64,000 bases of DNA, from NCBI RefSeq assembly GCF_029625905.1, contig NZ_JARTLM010000011.1, positions 1 through 64,000 of the forward strand. The letters run 5' to 3'. The translations under genes were made by a program, and so were the position numbers. Source of the DNA: Hydrogenovibrio sp. 3SP14C1. GTDB lineage: Bacteria > Pseudomonadota > Gammaproteobacteria > Thiomicrospirales > Thiomicrospiraceae. The stretch's first letter is position 1; each line of letters begins with the position of its first letter. Shown in pieces: positions 18,390 through 27,020 of the stretch. The notes beneath the pieces are model-generated. The model saw only the letters and a list, made by a program, of their open reading frames with translations, did not search any database and had not been told where the DNA came from.

Positions 18390-20483
18390 TTAAAACTTCG
18401 CAGTTACTTTGGCCCAGTAGTTACGTCCAGGTTCGTTGTTTTTATATACCGTTGGGTCGACAGGGTCATAGCTCAAGTGATCATAATAAGCGTGATCCAT
18501 TAGATTGTCGATCCCTGCATTAATTTGCCAGGTTTTAGATAACTGATACCCTCCGTAAATATCCAACGTGTTCCAAGCTGGGGTTTCGCCGTGGTTCGCT
18601 TCGGGAGTGTAGGCTTTATCGATGTCAGTTTGCTCTAGCGCAAAGTTCAAACGGCCACCTAAGTGCCAGTTACTTGGACGATAGGTTGCATGTAAGGAGC
18701 CGGTTGGGGCAGAAATCATTGCAATATTACGATTGTCGGTTGTATTACGACCTTTCGTTAGACTGAATTGTCCTCCTGCAGTAAAAGCCGGTGTCATTCT
18801 ATAATCGGCTTCTAAGTCAGCACCATAGAGTTCGGCATCGACATTAACATACACTTCGGTTTTATCTTTGGCGGTTGTTTTAATACCGTTGTCATACTGA
18901 TTGGTGGCTAAGTCTCTCAGGATATAGTCATTAACCTTGTCGTACCATACTGAAACATTCCAGTTGAGTTGTGCTGTTTTTTTGCCGATGCCTAAATCGA
19001 TTTGGTTATGCTGTTCGGGTTTGATATTCGGGTTTCCAACCCAGCTGGTTTGTGTGCCACTCATCATCCCCCATTTCGACATAAATCTTTCGGTCGCGTC
19101 GGCCGTTCGTTTGGTGTGACTGGCACCTAAATACCATTTATAGTTTGGCGCAAACGTATTCTCAAATCGAAGTACCCCACTAAGATTGTCTTCGCTTGCA
19201 GAGTCTTCTCCATTGTAATCTGTATAGGTTTTGGCATAGACTGAACTAGGGGTGTTGCCTGGCGCACCCGTTGGAGCTTGGTTAATATTATCGGCTTTGG
19301 CATCAACCTGGTCATAGCGTAGTCCGACAATTAAATTGCTTTGTTGTGACAGTAGGGTGTTGGTTTCCGCAAAAAGACTTTTTGTTGTGTTTGTCACATC
19401 TGGCCACATGTAGTTTAACGAAGTGTTAGGCGTGACCGAGCGATTCCATAAAGTGGCATCTTTATTGATACTTTCCAATTGCATGCCGTAATCGAACTGT
19501 GTTTTTCCAAGATGGCTGGTTAATTTAATTTTTGCGCCATTCGATTCTGTTGAAGTCGGCGTTTCTTTCTTCATTGTTGGAGAAGGCGGGGTTCTGAGGT
19601 CGAAGTTGTTCATGACATGGTCAACCGTAGAACGGTATAAATCAATATCGACATCGGCAATGGCTTCTGACAATTGACGACCTTCATACTTTAAACGCAG
19701 CATCGTACCTTCGGTTTCTGGGGCATCCATTGCGGCGCCAGGATATAACGCATCTTCAGTGCGACTTTTCTCGGCAGAAAGCTTTAAATGATGGTTGTCA
19801 CTTGGAGTCCAACCTAAGTCAATGTGGCCCTGGTTTGTGTTATAGCTCGATTTAACGACATCGCCATTTCCATCAGTATAATTGTTGGCATCTTTACGGG
19901 AGCCTTGAACGACCACATAACCGGTTTTGCCCACCGTTTGAACTTCAGCGTTGGTTTCGTAGTTCAGGATATTCGATTTTCCAATGGACACTTCCCCTGA
20001 AACAGGTTTTTCAGGATTATAGGTTGGTTTTTGACGGTTAAATAAAATGGTGCCTCCGCTTCCACCTGGACCATTTAAAACGCTGTTAACGCCTCGAATA
20101 ACCACGATTTCATCATAAGAAGATACTTCAGAGTAGGATGTTGGTGGGTCCATTCTATTAGGGCATCCTCCTTCAATTTTAGCGCCATCCAAAAGAATAT
20201 TAAGCTGAGCATATTGTTGCCCTCTAATTTGAGGGTCCAACCCATGTCCGCCTTTTCGTGCTGCAGAAACTCCGTTGATTTGACGAAGCACGTCACCTGT
20301 TTCACTGTTCCCATTTTCCAACAGTTCTGCGCTAGTGTGAGTCTCTTCCTGTGGTGCAGCTTCCTCCACGGTTGCGGCAACGGTTATTTTTTTCAGTTTG
20401 TCTGTTTCGGCATAAGATACTGAGCTAAGTGTCGATGTGGATAAAGCTGCTAATATAGCGATATAGAGAGGTGACTGATTCAT
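18390..20483 (-). CDS. oprC: TonB-dependent copper receptor, OprC/NosA-like
   Basis: The 697-residue outer-membrane receptor has a signal peptide (1-25), a TonB-box-like segment (KKITVAAT), a plug domain (residues ~45-160) and a C-terminal barrel ending in AKVTAKF. The plug holds GGCPNRMDP, with Cys107 and Met111 in the CxxxM spacing that binds copper in Pseudomonas OprC. It likely imports copper across the outer membrane using the proton-motive force via TonB. SCO1 and PCuAC follow on the same strand after a terminator. The ATG has AAGGA upstream. Confidence 0.9.
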   Translation of the reverse strand: MNQSPLYIAILAALSTSTLSSVSYAETDKLKKITVAATVEEAAPQEETHTSAELLENGNSETGDVLRQINGVSAARKGGHGLDPQIRGQQYAQLNILLDGAKIEGGCPNRMDPPTSYSEVSSYDEIVVIRGVNSVLNGPGGSGGTILFNRQKPTYNPEKPVSGEVSIGKSNILNYETNAEVQTVGKTGYVVVQGSRKDANNYTDGNGDVVKSSYNTNQGHIDLGWTPSDNHHLKLSAEKSRTEDALYPGAAMDAPETEGTMLRLKYEGRQLSEAIADVDIDLYRSTVDHVMNNFDLRTPPSPTMKKETPTSTESNGAKIKLTSHLGKTQFDYGMQLESINKDATLWNRSVTPNTSLNYMWPDVTNTTKSLFAETNTLLSQQSNLIVGLRYDQVDAKADNINQAPTGAPGNTPSSVYAKTYTDYNGEDSASEDNLSGVLRFENTFAPNYKWYLGASHTKRTADATERFMSKWGMMSGTQTSWVGNPNIKPEQHNQIDLGIGKKTAQLNWNVSVWYDKVNDYILRDLATNQYDNGIKTTAKDKTEVYVNVDAELYGADLEADYRMTPAFTAGGQFSLTKGRNTTDNRNIAMISAPTGSLHATYRPSNWHLGGRLNFALEQTDIDKAYTPEANHGETPAWNTLDIYGGYQLSKTWQINAGIDNLMDHAYYDHLSYDPVDPTVYKNNEPGRNYWAKVTAKF

Positions 20484-20831
20484 TTCTAAAGTTCCTTAGG
20501 GAAAGGTGTTGTATTTGTACCCAGATGATGTCTTTATAGAATATTCTTAGAGGGCTTATTTTATTTGAGGGTATTGTACGTAATAAAATTTAATCAAAGT
20601 CTTAAGAGAGTGTGGTGACCCTGTCTAAAAGATTGCTACAGGATTGAGGAATTCTTAAGTCTTGATCTGGGATAATTTTCGTGATGTTACGAAGTCATAA
20701 TGAATCAAGAAAAAGTTGCGGCGATAGGGAATTCAACCCTCAATTTAAAATAATGCTGGGTGGCGGTTTTGTTATGCTTCAATACCGTCTAAAATGTATT
20801 TTAAATGACTTTCAACCATAAGGAATCCTGA
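20484..20831. other. 348-base divergent regulatory region, oprC/ilvA
   Basis: This separates the divergent copper receptor and ilvA genes and must hold both promoters. A short inverted repeat, TTCC-TTAG-GGAA, lies at about 20490-20502 beside the receptor start and might be an operator. I could not call a confident promoter, attenuator or leader peptide for ilvA, and no ORF is seen. Confidence 0.5.
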
Positions 20832-22355
20832 ATGCCTGAAACAATCTTGCGCCGAGTTTTAAAAGCCCCTGTTTATGATGTGGCTGAGCAAACGCCTTTA
20901 GAAAAAGCTCCGCTGATTTCACGTCGGGTTCGTAATAATATTTGGTTGAAGCGTGAAGACTTGCAGCCAGTTTTCTCATTTAAATTAAGAGGCGCTTATA
21001 ACCGTCTGTACCATTTAACGGATGCGGAAAAAGAACGTGGTGTGATTGCCGCGTCGGCAGGGAACCATGCGCAAGGCGTCGCGCTGTCAGCAACGAAAAT
21101 GGGCATTAAAGCCGTCATCGTCATGCCTAGAACGACACCGACGATTAAGGTGAATTCCGTTCGAAATCTGGGCGGGGAAGTGGTGTTGCATGGTGACGCT
21201 TACGATCAGGCGGCGGCCCATGCAAAGACGTTGTGCGAAGAAAATGGTTACACCTATATTCCGCCTTATGATGATGTGGATGTAATTGCCGGTCAGGGAA
21301 CGATTGCATTGGAAATGCTGCGTCAAAGCAAGCCTTTTGATGTGATTTTCGTTCCAGTTGGCGGGGGTGGTCTGATTGCAGGTATCTCGGCAGTAATTAA
21401 GCAAGTGTCTCCCGAAACCCGTATTGTCGGTGTTGAGCCGGAAGATGCGGCTTGCATGACCGAAGCACTTAAAGCGAAAGAGCGGGTCAAACTTAAGTCG
21501 GTCGGTATTTTTGCAGATGGCGTGGCCGTTGCACAAGTCGGTGAAATTCCCTTTCGTATAGCTCAAACTTGTGTTGATGAAATGGTGACCGTCAAAACCG
21601 ATGAGATTTGTGCTGCGGTTAAGGATATTTTTGAAGATACCCGTGCGATTGCCGAGCCTGCGGGCGCAATCGCATTGGCGGGAATGAAAAAGTTTGTGGA
21701 AGAAAAAGGCGTGGCCGACTTGAATATGGCGGTGATTGTCAGTGGCGCGAATATGAATTTTGATGGGTTGCGTTATATTTCCGAACGAACAGAAATTGGT
21801 GAAAAGCGTGAAGCCATTTTTGCGGTCACCATTGATGAAAAACCAGGAAGCTTTAAACGTTTCTGTGAGTTGCTTGGCGATCGTCGCGCGATTACCGAAT
21901 TCAATTACCGTTACTCAGACCGTCAAAAAGCTGTGGTGTTTGTTGGAGTGAGAACCGAAGGGGGCACGGCTGAAAAAGAAGCATTGATTAAGCAGTTGAA
22001 GCAATGTGACTATGAGCTGGAAGATTTGAGCGATGATGAAATGGCCAAATTGCACTTACGGTTTATGGTCGGCGGCCATGCAAAAGGGGTCGAGAATGAA
22101 CTCTTGTATCGTTTTCAGTTCCCGGAACGCCCTGGCGCATTGTTACAGTTCTTAATTCAGATGAGTGAAGAATGGAATATCAGTTTGTTTCATTATCGAA
22201 ACCACGGCGCCGCTTATGGTCGCGTGTTGGTCGGAGTACAAGTTCCACCGGAACAAAAGCCTGAATTTGAAGCGTATTTGGATAATTTAGGCTACCGTTA
22301 TTTCTCAGAGCAAGACAATATTGGTTATCAATTGTTCTTAAAGCCGATTGAATAG
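20832..22355 (+). CDS. ilvA: Threonine ammonia-lyase, biosynthetic
   Basis: The 507-residue enzyme makes 2-oxobutanoate from threonine, the first step to isoleucine. The PLP lysine lies in FSFKLRGAYNR (about 49-59), with the phosphate-binding VPVGGGGLIAG loop (about 174-184). Two C-terminal ACT-like domains (from about residue 330) fit the isoleucine-inhibited biosynthetic form rather than the short catabolic one. ATG start with AAGGA upstream. A palindromic terminator follows. Confidence 0.96.
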   Translation: MPETILRRVLKAPVYDVAEQTPLEKAPLISRRVRNNIWLKREDLQPVFSFKLRGAYNRLYHLTDAEKERGVIAASAGNHAQGVALSATKMGIKAVIVMPRTTPTIKVNSVRNLGGEVVLHGDAYDQAAAHAKTLCEENGYTYIPPYDDVDVIAGQGTIALEMLRQSKPFDVIFVPVGGGGLIAGISAVIKQVSPETRIVGVEPEDAACMTEALKAKERVKLKSVGIFADGVAVAQVGEIPFRIAQTCVDEMVTVKTDEICAAVKDIFEDTRAIAEPAGAIALAGMKKFVEEKGVADLNMAVIVSGANMNFDGLRYISERTEIGEKREAIFAVTIDEKPGSFKRFCELLGDRRAITEFNYRYSDRQKAVVFVGVRTEGGTAEKEALIKQLKQCDYELEDLSDDEMAKLHLRFMVGGHAKGVENELLYRFQFPERPGALLQFLIQMSEEWNISLFHYRNHGAAYGRVLVGVQVPPEQKPEFEAYLDNLGYRYFSEQDNIGYQLFLKPIE

Positions 22356-22384
22356 GATTTCGGAACGAAAACAGTGCCGCCATC

Positions 22385-22410
22385 AAAAATGACCAGGCCT
22401 GGTCATTTTT
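22385..22410. terminator. Palindromic terminator with CCAGGCCTGG core
   Basis: A perfect palindrome from AAAAATGACCAGG to CCTGGTCATTTTT, core 22393-22402, in the convergent gap between ilvA and ygfA and only 4 bases from the ygfA stop. Confidence 0.92.
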
Positions 22411-22414
22411 TCAT

Positions 22415-22993
22415 TCAAAACGTGTAGAGACGTTTTTCGGTGACCAATCCTTCTAAAGGAATGTCCCAAGGTTCGGGTTGAATGTGTTCAACTTGTTGGC
22501 ATTCATGCGCCCAACCAATTAGTTTTGGCCGGTTATGACGATGGGTTTGCCAACGCTTGAACTGAAACGTCCGGTCATAAAATCCACCACCCATTCCAAT
22601 CCGGTTGCCTTTTAAATCAAAGCAAGTGAGTGGCATTAAGACTAAATCTAATTGCTGACCGGTTAAATGGTGTTGATTCTGAACCTGCGGTTCTAAAATA
22701 CCAAATTGATTCGGAACTAATTCACTTTCAGGTGTGTACTCGGCAAATGCCATATGGCGACCACGCAAGGTTTTTAGCACGGGTAAAAAAACCTGATGGT
22801 TTCTTTGCCATAATGCTTCAATGAGCGGTTCGGTATTGAGTTCGCCGTCTTGTGAAAAATACACAGCAATACGCTTGGGCCGTTGTAACCAATTAGATCG
22901 TAATAATAGATGAGAAGCGCTTTTAGCGTGAAGAAAGTGTTGTTCAGGGCTCAGCTGGTTGCGTTTTTCTCGACAAGTATTTCTTAAGTTCAT
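22415..22993 (-). CDS. ygfA: 5-formyltetrahydrofolate cyclo-ligase
   Basis: The 192-residue enzyme converts 5-formyl-THF to 5,10-methenyl-THF with ATP. The conserved C-terminal signature GNRIGMGGGFYDRTF (about 131-145) and the N-terminal KRNQL basic segment are present. It follows 6S RNA on the same strand, as in many gammaproteobacteria, where it can be co-transcribed with that RNA. Confidence 0.92.
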   Translation of the reverse strand: MNLRNTCREKRNQLSPEQHFLHAKSASHLLLRSNWLQRPKRIAVYFSQDGELNTEPLIEALWQRNHQVFLPVLKTLRGRHMAFAEYTPESELVPNQFGILEPQVQNQHHLTGQQLDLVLMPLTCFDLKGNRIGMGGGFYDRTFQFKRWQTHRHNRPKLIGWAHECQQVEHIQPEPWDIPLEGLVTEKRLYTF

Positions 22994-23047
22994 GCTGTGA
23001 TGAATCTCTTTAGTTACTAAAATCGATGAGACCCTGATATCTCAAAC

Positions 23048-23216
23048 TTAAATAGGAATACGAACTAGGCCATTATCCCTGAACCGTTAAGTTCAGGTGG
23101 CAGCCTCGACTAAAGACTTAGGATTCTCGGACATAAGCGAGATTCTCACCGTCTAAAGTTTCTGGCCCCGGGATCATTGTTATCGGCAGGGGATTTGAAC
23201 CTAGTCCGTATGAGTC
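23048..23216 (-). ncRNA. ssrS: 6S RNA
   Basis: Between zapA and ygfA the minus strand carries the recognisable parts of gammaproteobacterial 6S RNA: a closing stem (ATACGGACTAGG with CCTAGTTCGTAT, 23200-23211 and 23058-23069), the TCCCCTGCCGATA segment, a GAGAATCTCGC...CCGAGAATCC stretch and the CACCTGAAC...GTTCAGG hairpin. The RNA mimics an open promoter and sequesters sigma-70 RNA polymerase in stationary phase. Ends are estimated from the closing stem and may be off by about 10 bases. Confidence 0.9.
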
Positions 23217-23367
23217 ATTATTATATCAATTTATATGGCGATTAATAGGGTGAAAATAGATTTTCTTATCAGTTGTTTTGATTGAAATGGGTTGCAAATT
23301 AAAACATTCTATAGAAGAGGGTGTGCTTTGATGAGACGGCTCAGTCTGTCAACGATTGTAAGCGCGG

Positions 23368-23637
23368 TTAGTCTTCTTTTGACGTACTGGCAACCTGAGT
23401 AATCGCGTCTTCTATTTGCTCGTCAAGACGTAAACAGTATTGCGTGGTTTCTTGTTTCATTTGAAGGTGGTCATAGCATAAGTTCAGTGCCACCATTAAA
23501 ACTTTGCTTTCTCCTTTTAGCGTGGTGACTTGATCCAGTTTGTCTTCCAGAAGCGTGGCAGCTTCAATTAATCGTTCACGGTCTTCAGGCTCGCATGGAA
23601 CTTCAAAAGTGTGGTTCATTAAAGATAACGTTAACAT
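23368..23637 (-). CDS. zapA: Cell division protein ZapA
   Basis: The 89-residue protein has the ZapA fold: an N-terminal beta region (LSLMNHTFEVPCEPEDRERL) and a C-terminal coiled coil. ZapA cross-links FtsZ filaments at midcell. Placement upstream of 6S RNA and ygfA is the standard gammaproteobacterial order. The 280 bases upstream to ygfB are AT-rich and hold the divergent promoters; I see no further gene there that I trust. Confidence 0.9.
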   Translation of the reverse strand: MLTLSLMNHTFEVPCEPEDRERLIEAATLLEDKLDQVTTLKGESKVLMVALNLCYDHLQMKQETTQYCLRLDEQIEDAITQVASTSKED

Positions 23638-23917
23638 GGAATTCTCACGTAAAGGGGTTGTTTAAAAAAATCAAAGCTTGATGTTGAAACATTGAAGAAT
23701 GTTTATCAATACACAACGCTTGCTAAATTATATATTACGCATTTAATTTGAGTTTGTCATCCTTGAAAAAATTTAAAAATTCCCTGTCTATTTGGTTAAG
23801 CAAAACGCTCATGGTATTATTTGCTGATAAATGCATGAATTCTAGCAAATAAGGGTCTTGTTTAAGATCTAAAAGACATTTGTTAAGCGTTCGAAAATTA
23901 TAATTTAAATAAATAAA

Positions 23918-24502
23918 ATGGATTCGTCTGGAATGGAATTTGATCAAATAAATGAAGCGTTACAACCTTACCCTGAACTGGAATCTCCGTCTTTTTTGCA
24001 AGGGATGCTCATCGGGCTTATGTGTGGTGATGCAAATTTAAAAGAAAGTGCTTGGATTAAAAAAATTCTAGAAGAAGCAGATGTGAAGTCCGTCAAAGAA
24101 AGCTTTTTGGTGGCGTTACATGAACTGTATTTAGAGACAGATAAATCGCTAAATGGTTCAGGGTTTGAATTAATGCTTTGTCTTCCTGATGAAAATGAGT
24201 CTTTGCCTGCTCGTGCAGCAATGTTGGGACAATGGTGTGAAGGGTTTTTATATGGCATGGGCTTGGCCGGACAGTCAGAGCAGAAGTTAACCGGAGAAGT
24301 GGCGGAATTATTCCGTGACTTTGGTGATATTGCCCGTATCGAAATAGATGGTTTGGAAGATGCCAGTGATCAGGAGGAATCTGACTTTATGCAGTTGGTC
24401 GAATTTGTCAAAATCGGTGTTTTGACGATTAATGAAGATCTGAACCCGGTTGAAGGGTCTCCTATTATGATGCAGGACGCACCAACGGATACTTTGCATT
24501 AA
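23918..24502 (+). CDS. ygfB: YgfB/UPF0149 family protein
   Basis: The 194-residue acidic protein has the UPF0149 signatures LQGMLIGLMCGD, LPARAAMLGQWCEGFLYGMGL and FRDFGDIARI. In Pseudomonas a YgfB protein affects beta-lactamase regulation; here the role is unknown. Its stop overlaps the pepP start (TAATG), the usual ygfB-pepP-ubiH-ubiI order. A second ATG at 23933 is an alternative start. A TATAAT at 23899-23904 may be the -10 element, which would leave a very short leader. Confidence 0.88.
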   Translation: MDSSGMEFDQINEALQPYPELESPSFLQGMLIGLMCGDANLKESAWIKKILEEADVKSVKESFLVALHELYLETDKSLNGSGFELMLCLPDENESLPARAAMLGQWCEGFLYGMGLAGQSEQKLTGEVAELFRDFGDIARIEIDGLEDASDQEESDFMQLVEFVKIGVLTINEDLNPVEGSPIMMQDAPTDTLH

Positions 24503-25833
24503 TGGCAGTGATGACTTTATTTCAAGAACGTAGAAACGCATTATTTAAAAAAATGCCTGAGAATAGTGTCGCTTTTATTGCTTCAGGAGAAGAGAAAATT
24601 CGGAATCGTGATGTCGAGTATGAGTTTCGTGCTGAGTCGGACTTTTATTATCTAACGGGATTTACAGAACCCGATGCTGTTCTGATGCTGATTAAATGCT
24701 CTGGCGCCTCAAAGGCAACACAGCAAAGTATTTTGTTTTTACGGCCTAAAGATGAAGCGCAAGAAATCTGGCAAGGTCGACGTTTAGGGGTGGATAAAGC
24801 ACCCGAAACGTTAAATATTGACCAGGCCTGGTCAATTGATGATTTTGAAGATCAGGTAGCTGATTTGATTGCTGGAGTGGATAGTTTGTTTTTTACTTTT
24901 GCGCAATTGTCAGAATGGTCAGATTTGGCTTCAAGCTGGATTCAGGCACAAAAAGCTAAAGCGCGCCAAGGTATTCAAGCCCCGACTCAGATACATGATT
25001 TAGATTCGATCTTGCATGAGATGCGCGTTATTAAATCGAAACAAGAAATTGAATGGATGCGTCAAGCCGCCCAAATTTCGGTCAAAGGTCATTTGGCAGC
25101 GATGCGTTCGGTGGCATCGGGTAAATACGAGTACCAAGTGCAGTCTGATTTAGAAAATGCTTTTAAACAAAACGGCTCCCCACGTGTGGCTTTTAATACG
25201 ATTGTGGCGGGTGGCGATAATGCCTGTGTGTTGCATTACACCGAAAACAACGCGCGGATTCAAGAACAGGATCTTGTCTTGGTCGATGCCGGTGCTGAAT
25301 ATGCCTGTTATGCCGGTGATATTACGTCTACTTTTCCGGCCAATGGCCAGTTTTCAAAGCCTCAGGCTGCTTTGTATGAAACGGTATTGGCTGCGCAGCA
25401 AGCCGCCATTAACGCTATTAAACCAGGTGTGAGTTATGATGCCATGCATCAAGCGTCTGTCAGAGTATTGACGCAAGGGTTGCTAGATTTAGATATTTTG
25501 CAGGGGGATGTTGATCAGCTTATTGAAGAGGAAGTCTATAAACGTTTCTTTATGCATGGTACTGGTCATTGGTTAGGCATGGATGTCCATGATGTCGGGC
25601 GTTACAAACAACAAGGTGAATGGCGTACATTTCAAGCTGGCATGGTCGTTACGGTTGAACCTGGGCTTTATATTTCCAAGGACTGCACAGACGTTGATGC
25701 TCAATACCGAGGTATTGGGATTCGAATTGAGGATGATGTTGTGGTGACGGAAACCGGGCATGACGTTCTGACAACAGGGCTTCCAAGAAGCGTTGCGGAA
25801 ATTGAACAATGGATGGCACAAAATCGTGATTAA
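24502..25833 (+). CDS. pepP: Xaa-Pro aminopeptidase
   Basis: The 443-residue metallopeptidase removes N-terminal residues before proline. It has the aminopeptidase-P N-terminal domain (RNRDVEYEFRAESDFYYLTGF) and the pita-bread catalytic domain with metal ligands in LVDAGAEYACYAGDITSTFP, HGTGHWLGMDVHD and TVEPGLYI. The start overlaps the ygfB stop. A complete CCAGGCCTGG palindrome lies inside the gene at 24817-24836, encoding Asp-Gln-Ala-Trp-Ser. Confidence 0.94.
   Translation: MAVMTLFQERRNALFKKMPENSVAFIASGEEKIRNRDVEYEFRAESDFYYLTGFTEPDAVLMLIKCSGASKATQQSILFLRPKDEAQEIWQGRRLGVDKAPETLNIDQAWSIDDFEDQVADLIAGVDSLFFTFAQLSEWSDLASSWIQAQKAKARQGIQAPTQIHDLDSILHEMRVIKSKQEIEWMRQAAQISVKGHLAAMRSVASGKYEYQVQSDLENAFKQNGSPRVAFNTIVAGGDNACVLHYTENNARIQEQDLVLVDAGAEYACYAGDITSTFPANGQFSKPQAALYETVLAAQQAAINAIKPGVSYDAMHQASVRVLTQGLLDLDILQGDVDQLIEEEVYKRFFMHGTGHWLGMDVHDVGRYKQQGEWRTFQAGMVVTVEPGLYISKDCTDVDAQYRGIGIRIEDDVVVTETGHDVLTTGLPRSVAEIEQWMAQNRD
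24817..24836. repeat. In-gene copy of the CCAGGCCTGG palindrome
   Basis: A perfect 20-base palindrome centred on the core at 24822-24831, inside pepP. It has the same flanking GA/TC bases as intergenic copies but lacks A/T tracts long enough to terminate. Confidence 0.85.
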
Positions 25834-25844
25834 GAAGGATCAGC

Positions 25845-27020
25845 ATGACAATTGAAAAAAGAGACGTCTTTATTTCAGGCGGTGGTCCAGTCGGGTTGAT
25901 TTTGGCCATTGGATTAGCGCGAGCCGGAAGAACGGTTGTGTTGGCTGAAAAAAATGCCTTTGACCAAGGAGAGAAAGGGTCGTTTGATGGCCGCGTTTTA
26001 GCGTTAACTTATGGATCGGTTTGTACGTTAGATACGCTCGGTATTTGGTCTGATTTAAAACCCTGCACTACACCGATTGAGCATGTTCATGTCTCGCAAA
26101 AAGGCTATTTGGGCTTAACCCATTTGCACGCATCTGAAATGAACGTGCCTGCTTTGGGATACAGTGTGACTGCCTCTGATCTAGGCCATGTGTTGTGGCA
26201 AAATGCCGCTGGGCTGGAGGGGGTGACGTTATTTTCTCAGTCAGGTCTGGTAGATTTTCAGTTGCAAGAGGATAAACAGCGGGTGCAATTAGAGACACTA
26301 AGTGGCCAGCAAACTTTTGAGGTGGATTTAGTGATCGGTGCCGATGGCACGCAGTCGACGGTCAGACAATTGTTAGACCTCCCGATTGAGATTAAAGATT
26401 ATCAAGCGTTTGGGGTGATTGCCAAAATTGAAACGGAACAACATCCAAACGGTTGGGCGTTTGAGCGCTTTACAGAACAAGGCCCAGTTGCCTTGTTGCC
26501 GATGCAGGAACATGAAAGTAAAGCTGTTTGGGTTGTGCCAGCCGAAGAGGTCGAGCACGTTAAAGCGCTTGACGATAAAGATTTTATACAGGCGTTTTCT
26601 CAAAGAATGGGAGAGCGATTAGGTGCTTTTATTTCTGTGAGTGAGCGCGTGTTTTATCCACTGACCGAAACCTATGTCCCGACCTTTATTAAGCCGCGTG
26701 CTGTACTGATGGGAAATGCATCCCATACTCAGCATCCTGTTGCCGCTCAAGGATTAAATTTGGGTATCAGTGATATTCAGGCTTTTTTAGATGAGGCAAC
26801 AAATGTCACTGATTTAGGTGAGTGGTCTCTATTATCGGATTATGCCGATGAACGTAAAACGCAGCATGAAAAAATTATGGGACTGACGGACGGGTTGATT
26901 CAGGTGTTTCAGACAGAAGCACCTGCCGTCGGTCACCTGAGAGGATTGGGATTGATGGCAATGGACGTGATTCCATCCCTTAGAAAACGCTTTACCAAAA
27001 TGACGATGGGCATGAAATGA
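25845..27020 (+). CDS. ubiH: UbiH-type FAD monooxygenase, ubiquinone synthesis
   Basis: The 391-residue flavoprotein has an N-terminal FAD loop (SGGGPVGLILAIGLARAG), the GADGTQSTVR segment and the GNASHTQHPVAAQGLNLG motif of the UbiH/COQ6 family, in which UbiH hydroxylates the ring at C4. Position after pepP and before a second paralogue matches E. coli ubiH. In GNASH the usual Asp of GDAAH is Asn. The start overlaps nothing and has AAGGAT upstream; the end overlaps the next gene by ATGA. Confidence 0.9.
   Translation: MTIEKRDVFISGGGPVGLILAIGLARAGRTVVLAEKNAFDQGEKGSFDGRVLALTYGSVCTLDTLGIWSDLKPCTTPIEHVHVSQKGYLGLTHLHASEMNVPALGYSVTASDLGHVLWQNAAGLEGVTLFSQSGLVDFQLQEDKQRVQLETLSGQQTFEVDLVIGADGTQSTVRQLLDLPIEIKDYQAFGVIAKIETEQHPNGWAFERFTEQGPVALLPMQEHESKAVWVVPAEEVEHVKALDDKDFIQAFSQRMGERLGAFISVSERVFYPLTETYVPTFIKPRAVLMGNASHTQHPVAAQGLNLGISDIQAFLDEATNVTDLGEWSLLSDYADERKTQHEKIMGLTDGLIQVFQTEAPAVGHLRGLGLMAMDVIPSLRKRFTKMTMGMK

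Noticed and set aside
21087..21566. A 159-codon frame opposite ilvA
   Set aside because: Antisense shadow; His/Cys/Asn-rich composition typical of reversed coding sequence.
23190..23205. tRNA-like T-arm (GGTTCAAATCCC on the minus strand)
   Set aside because: No acceptor stem or anticodon arm around it, and the bases fit 6S RNA.
23735..23947. A 70-codon minus-strand frame between zapA and ygfB
   Set aside because: It needs a TTG start without a ribosome site, overlaps the ygfB start, and matches no family I know.
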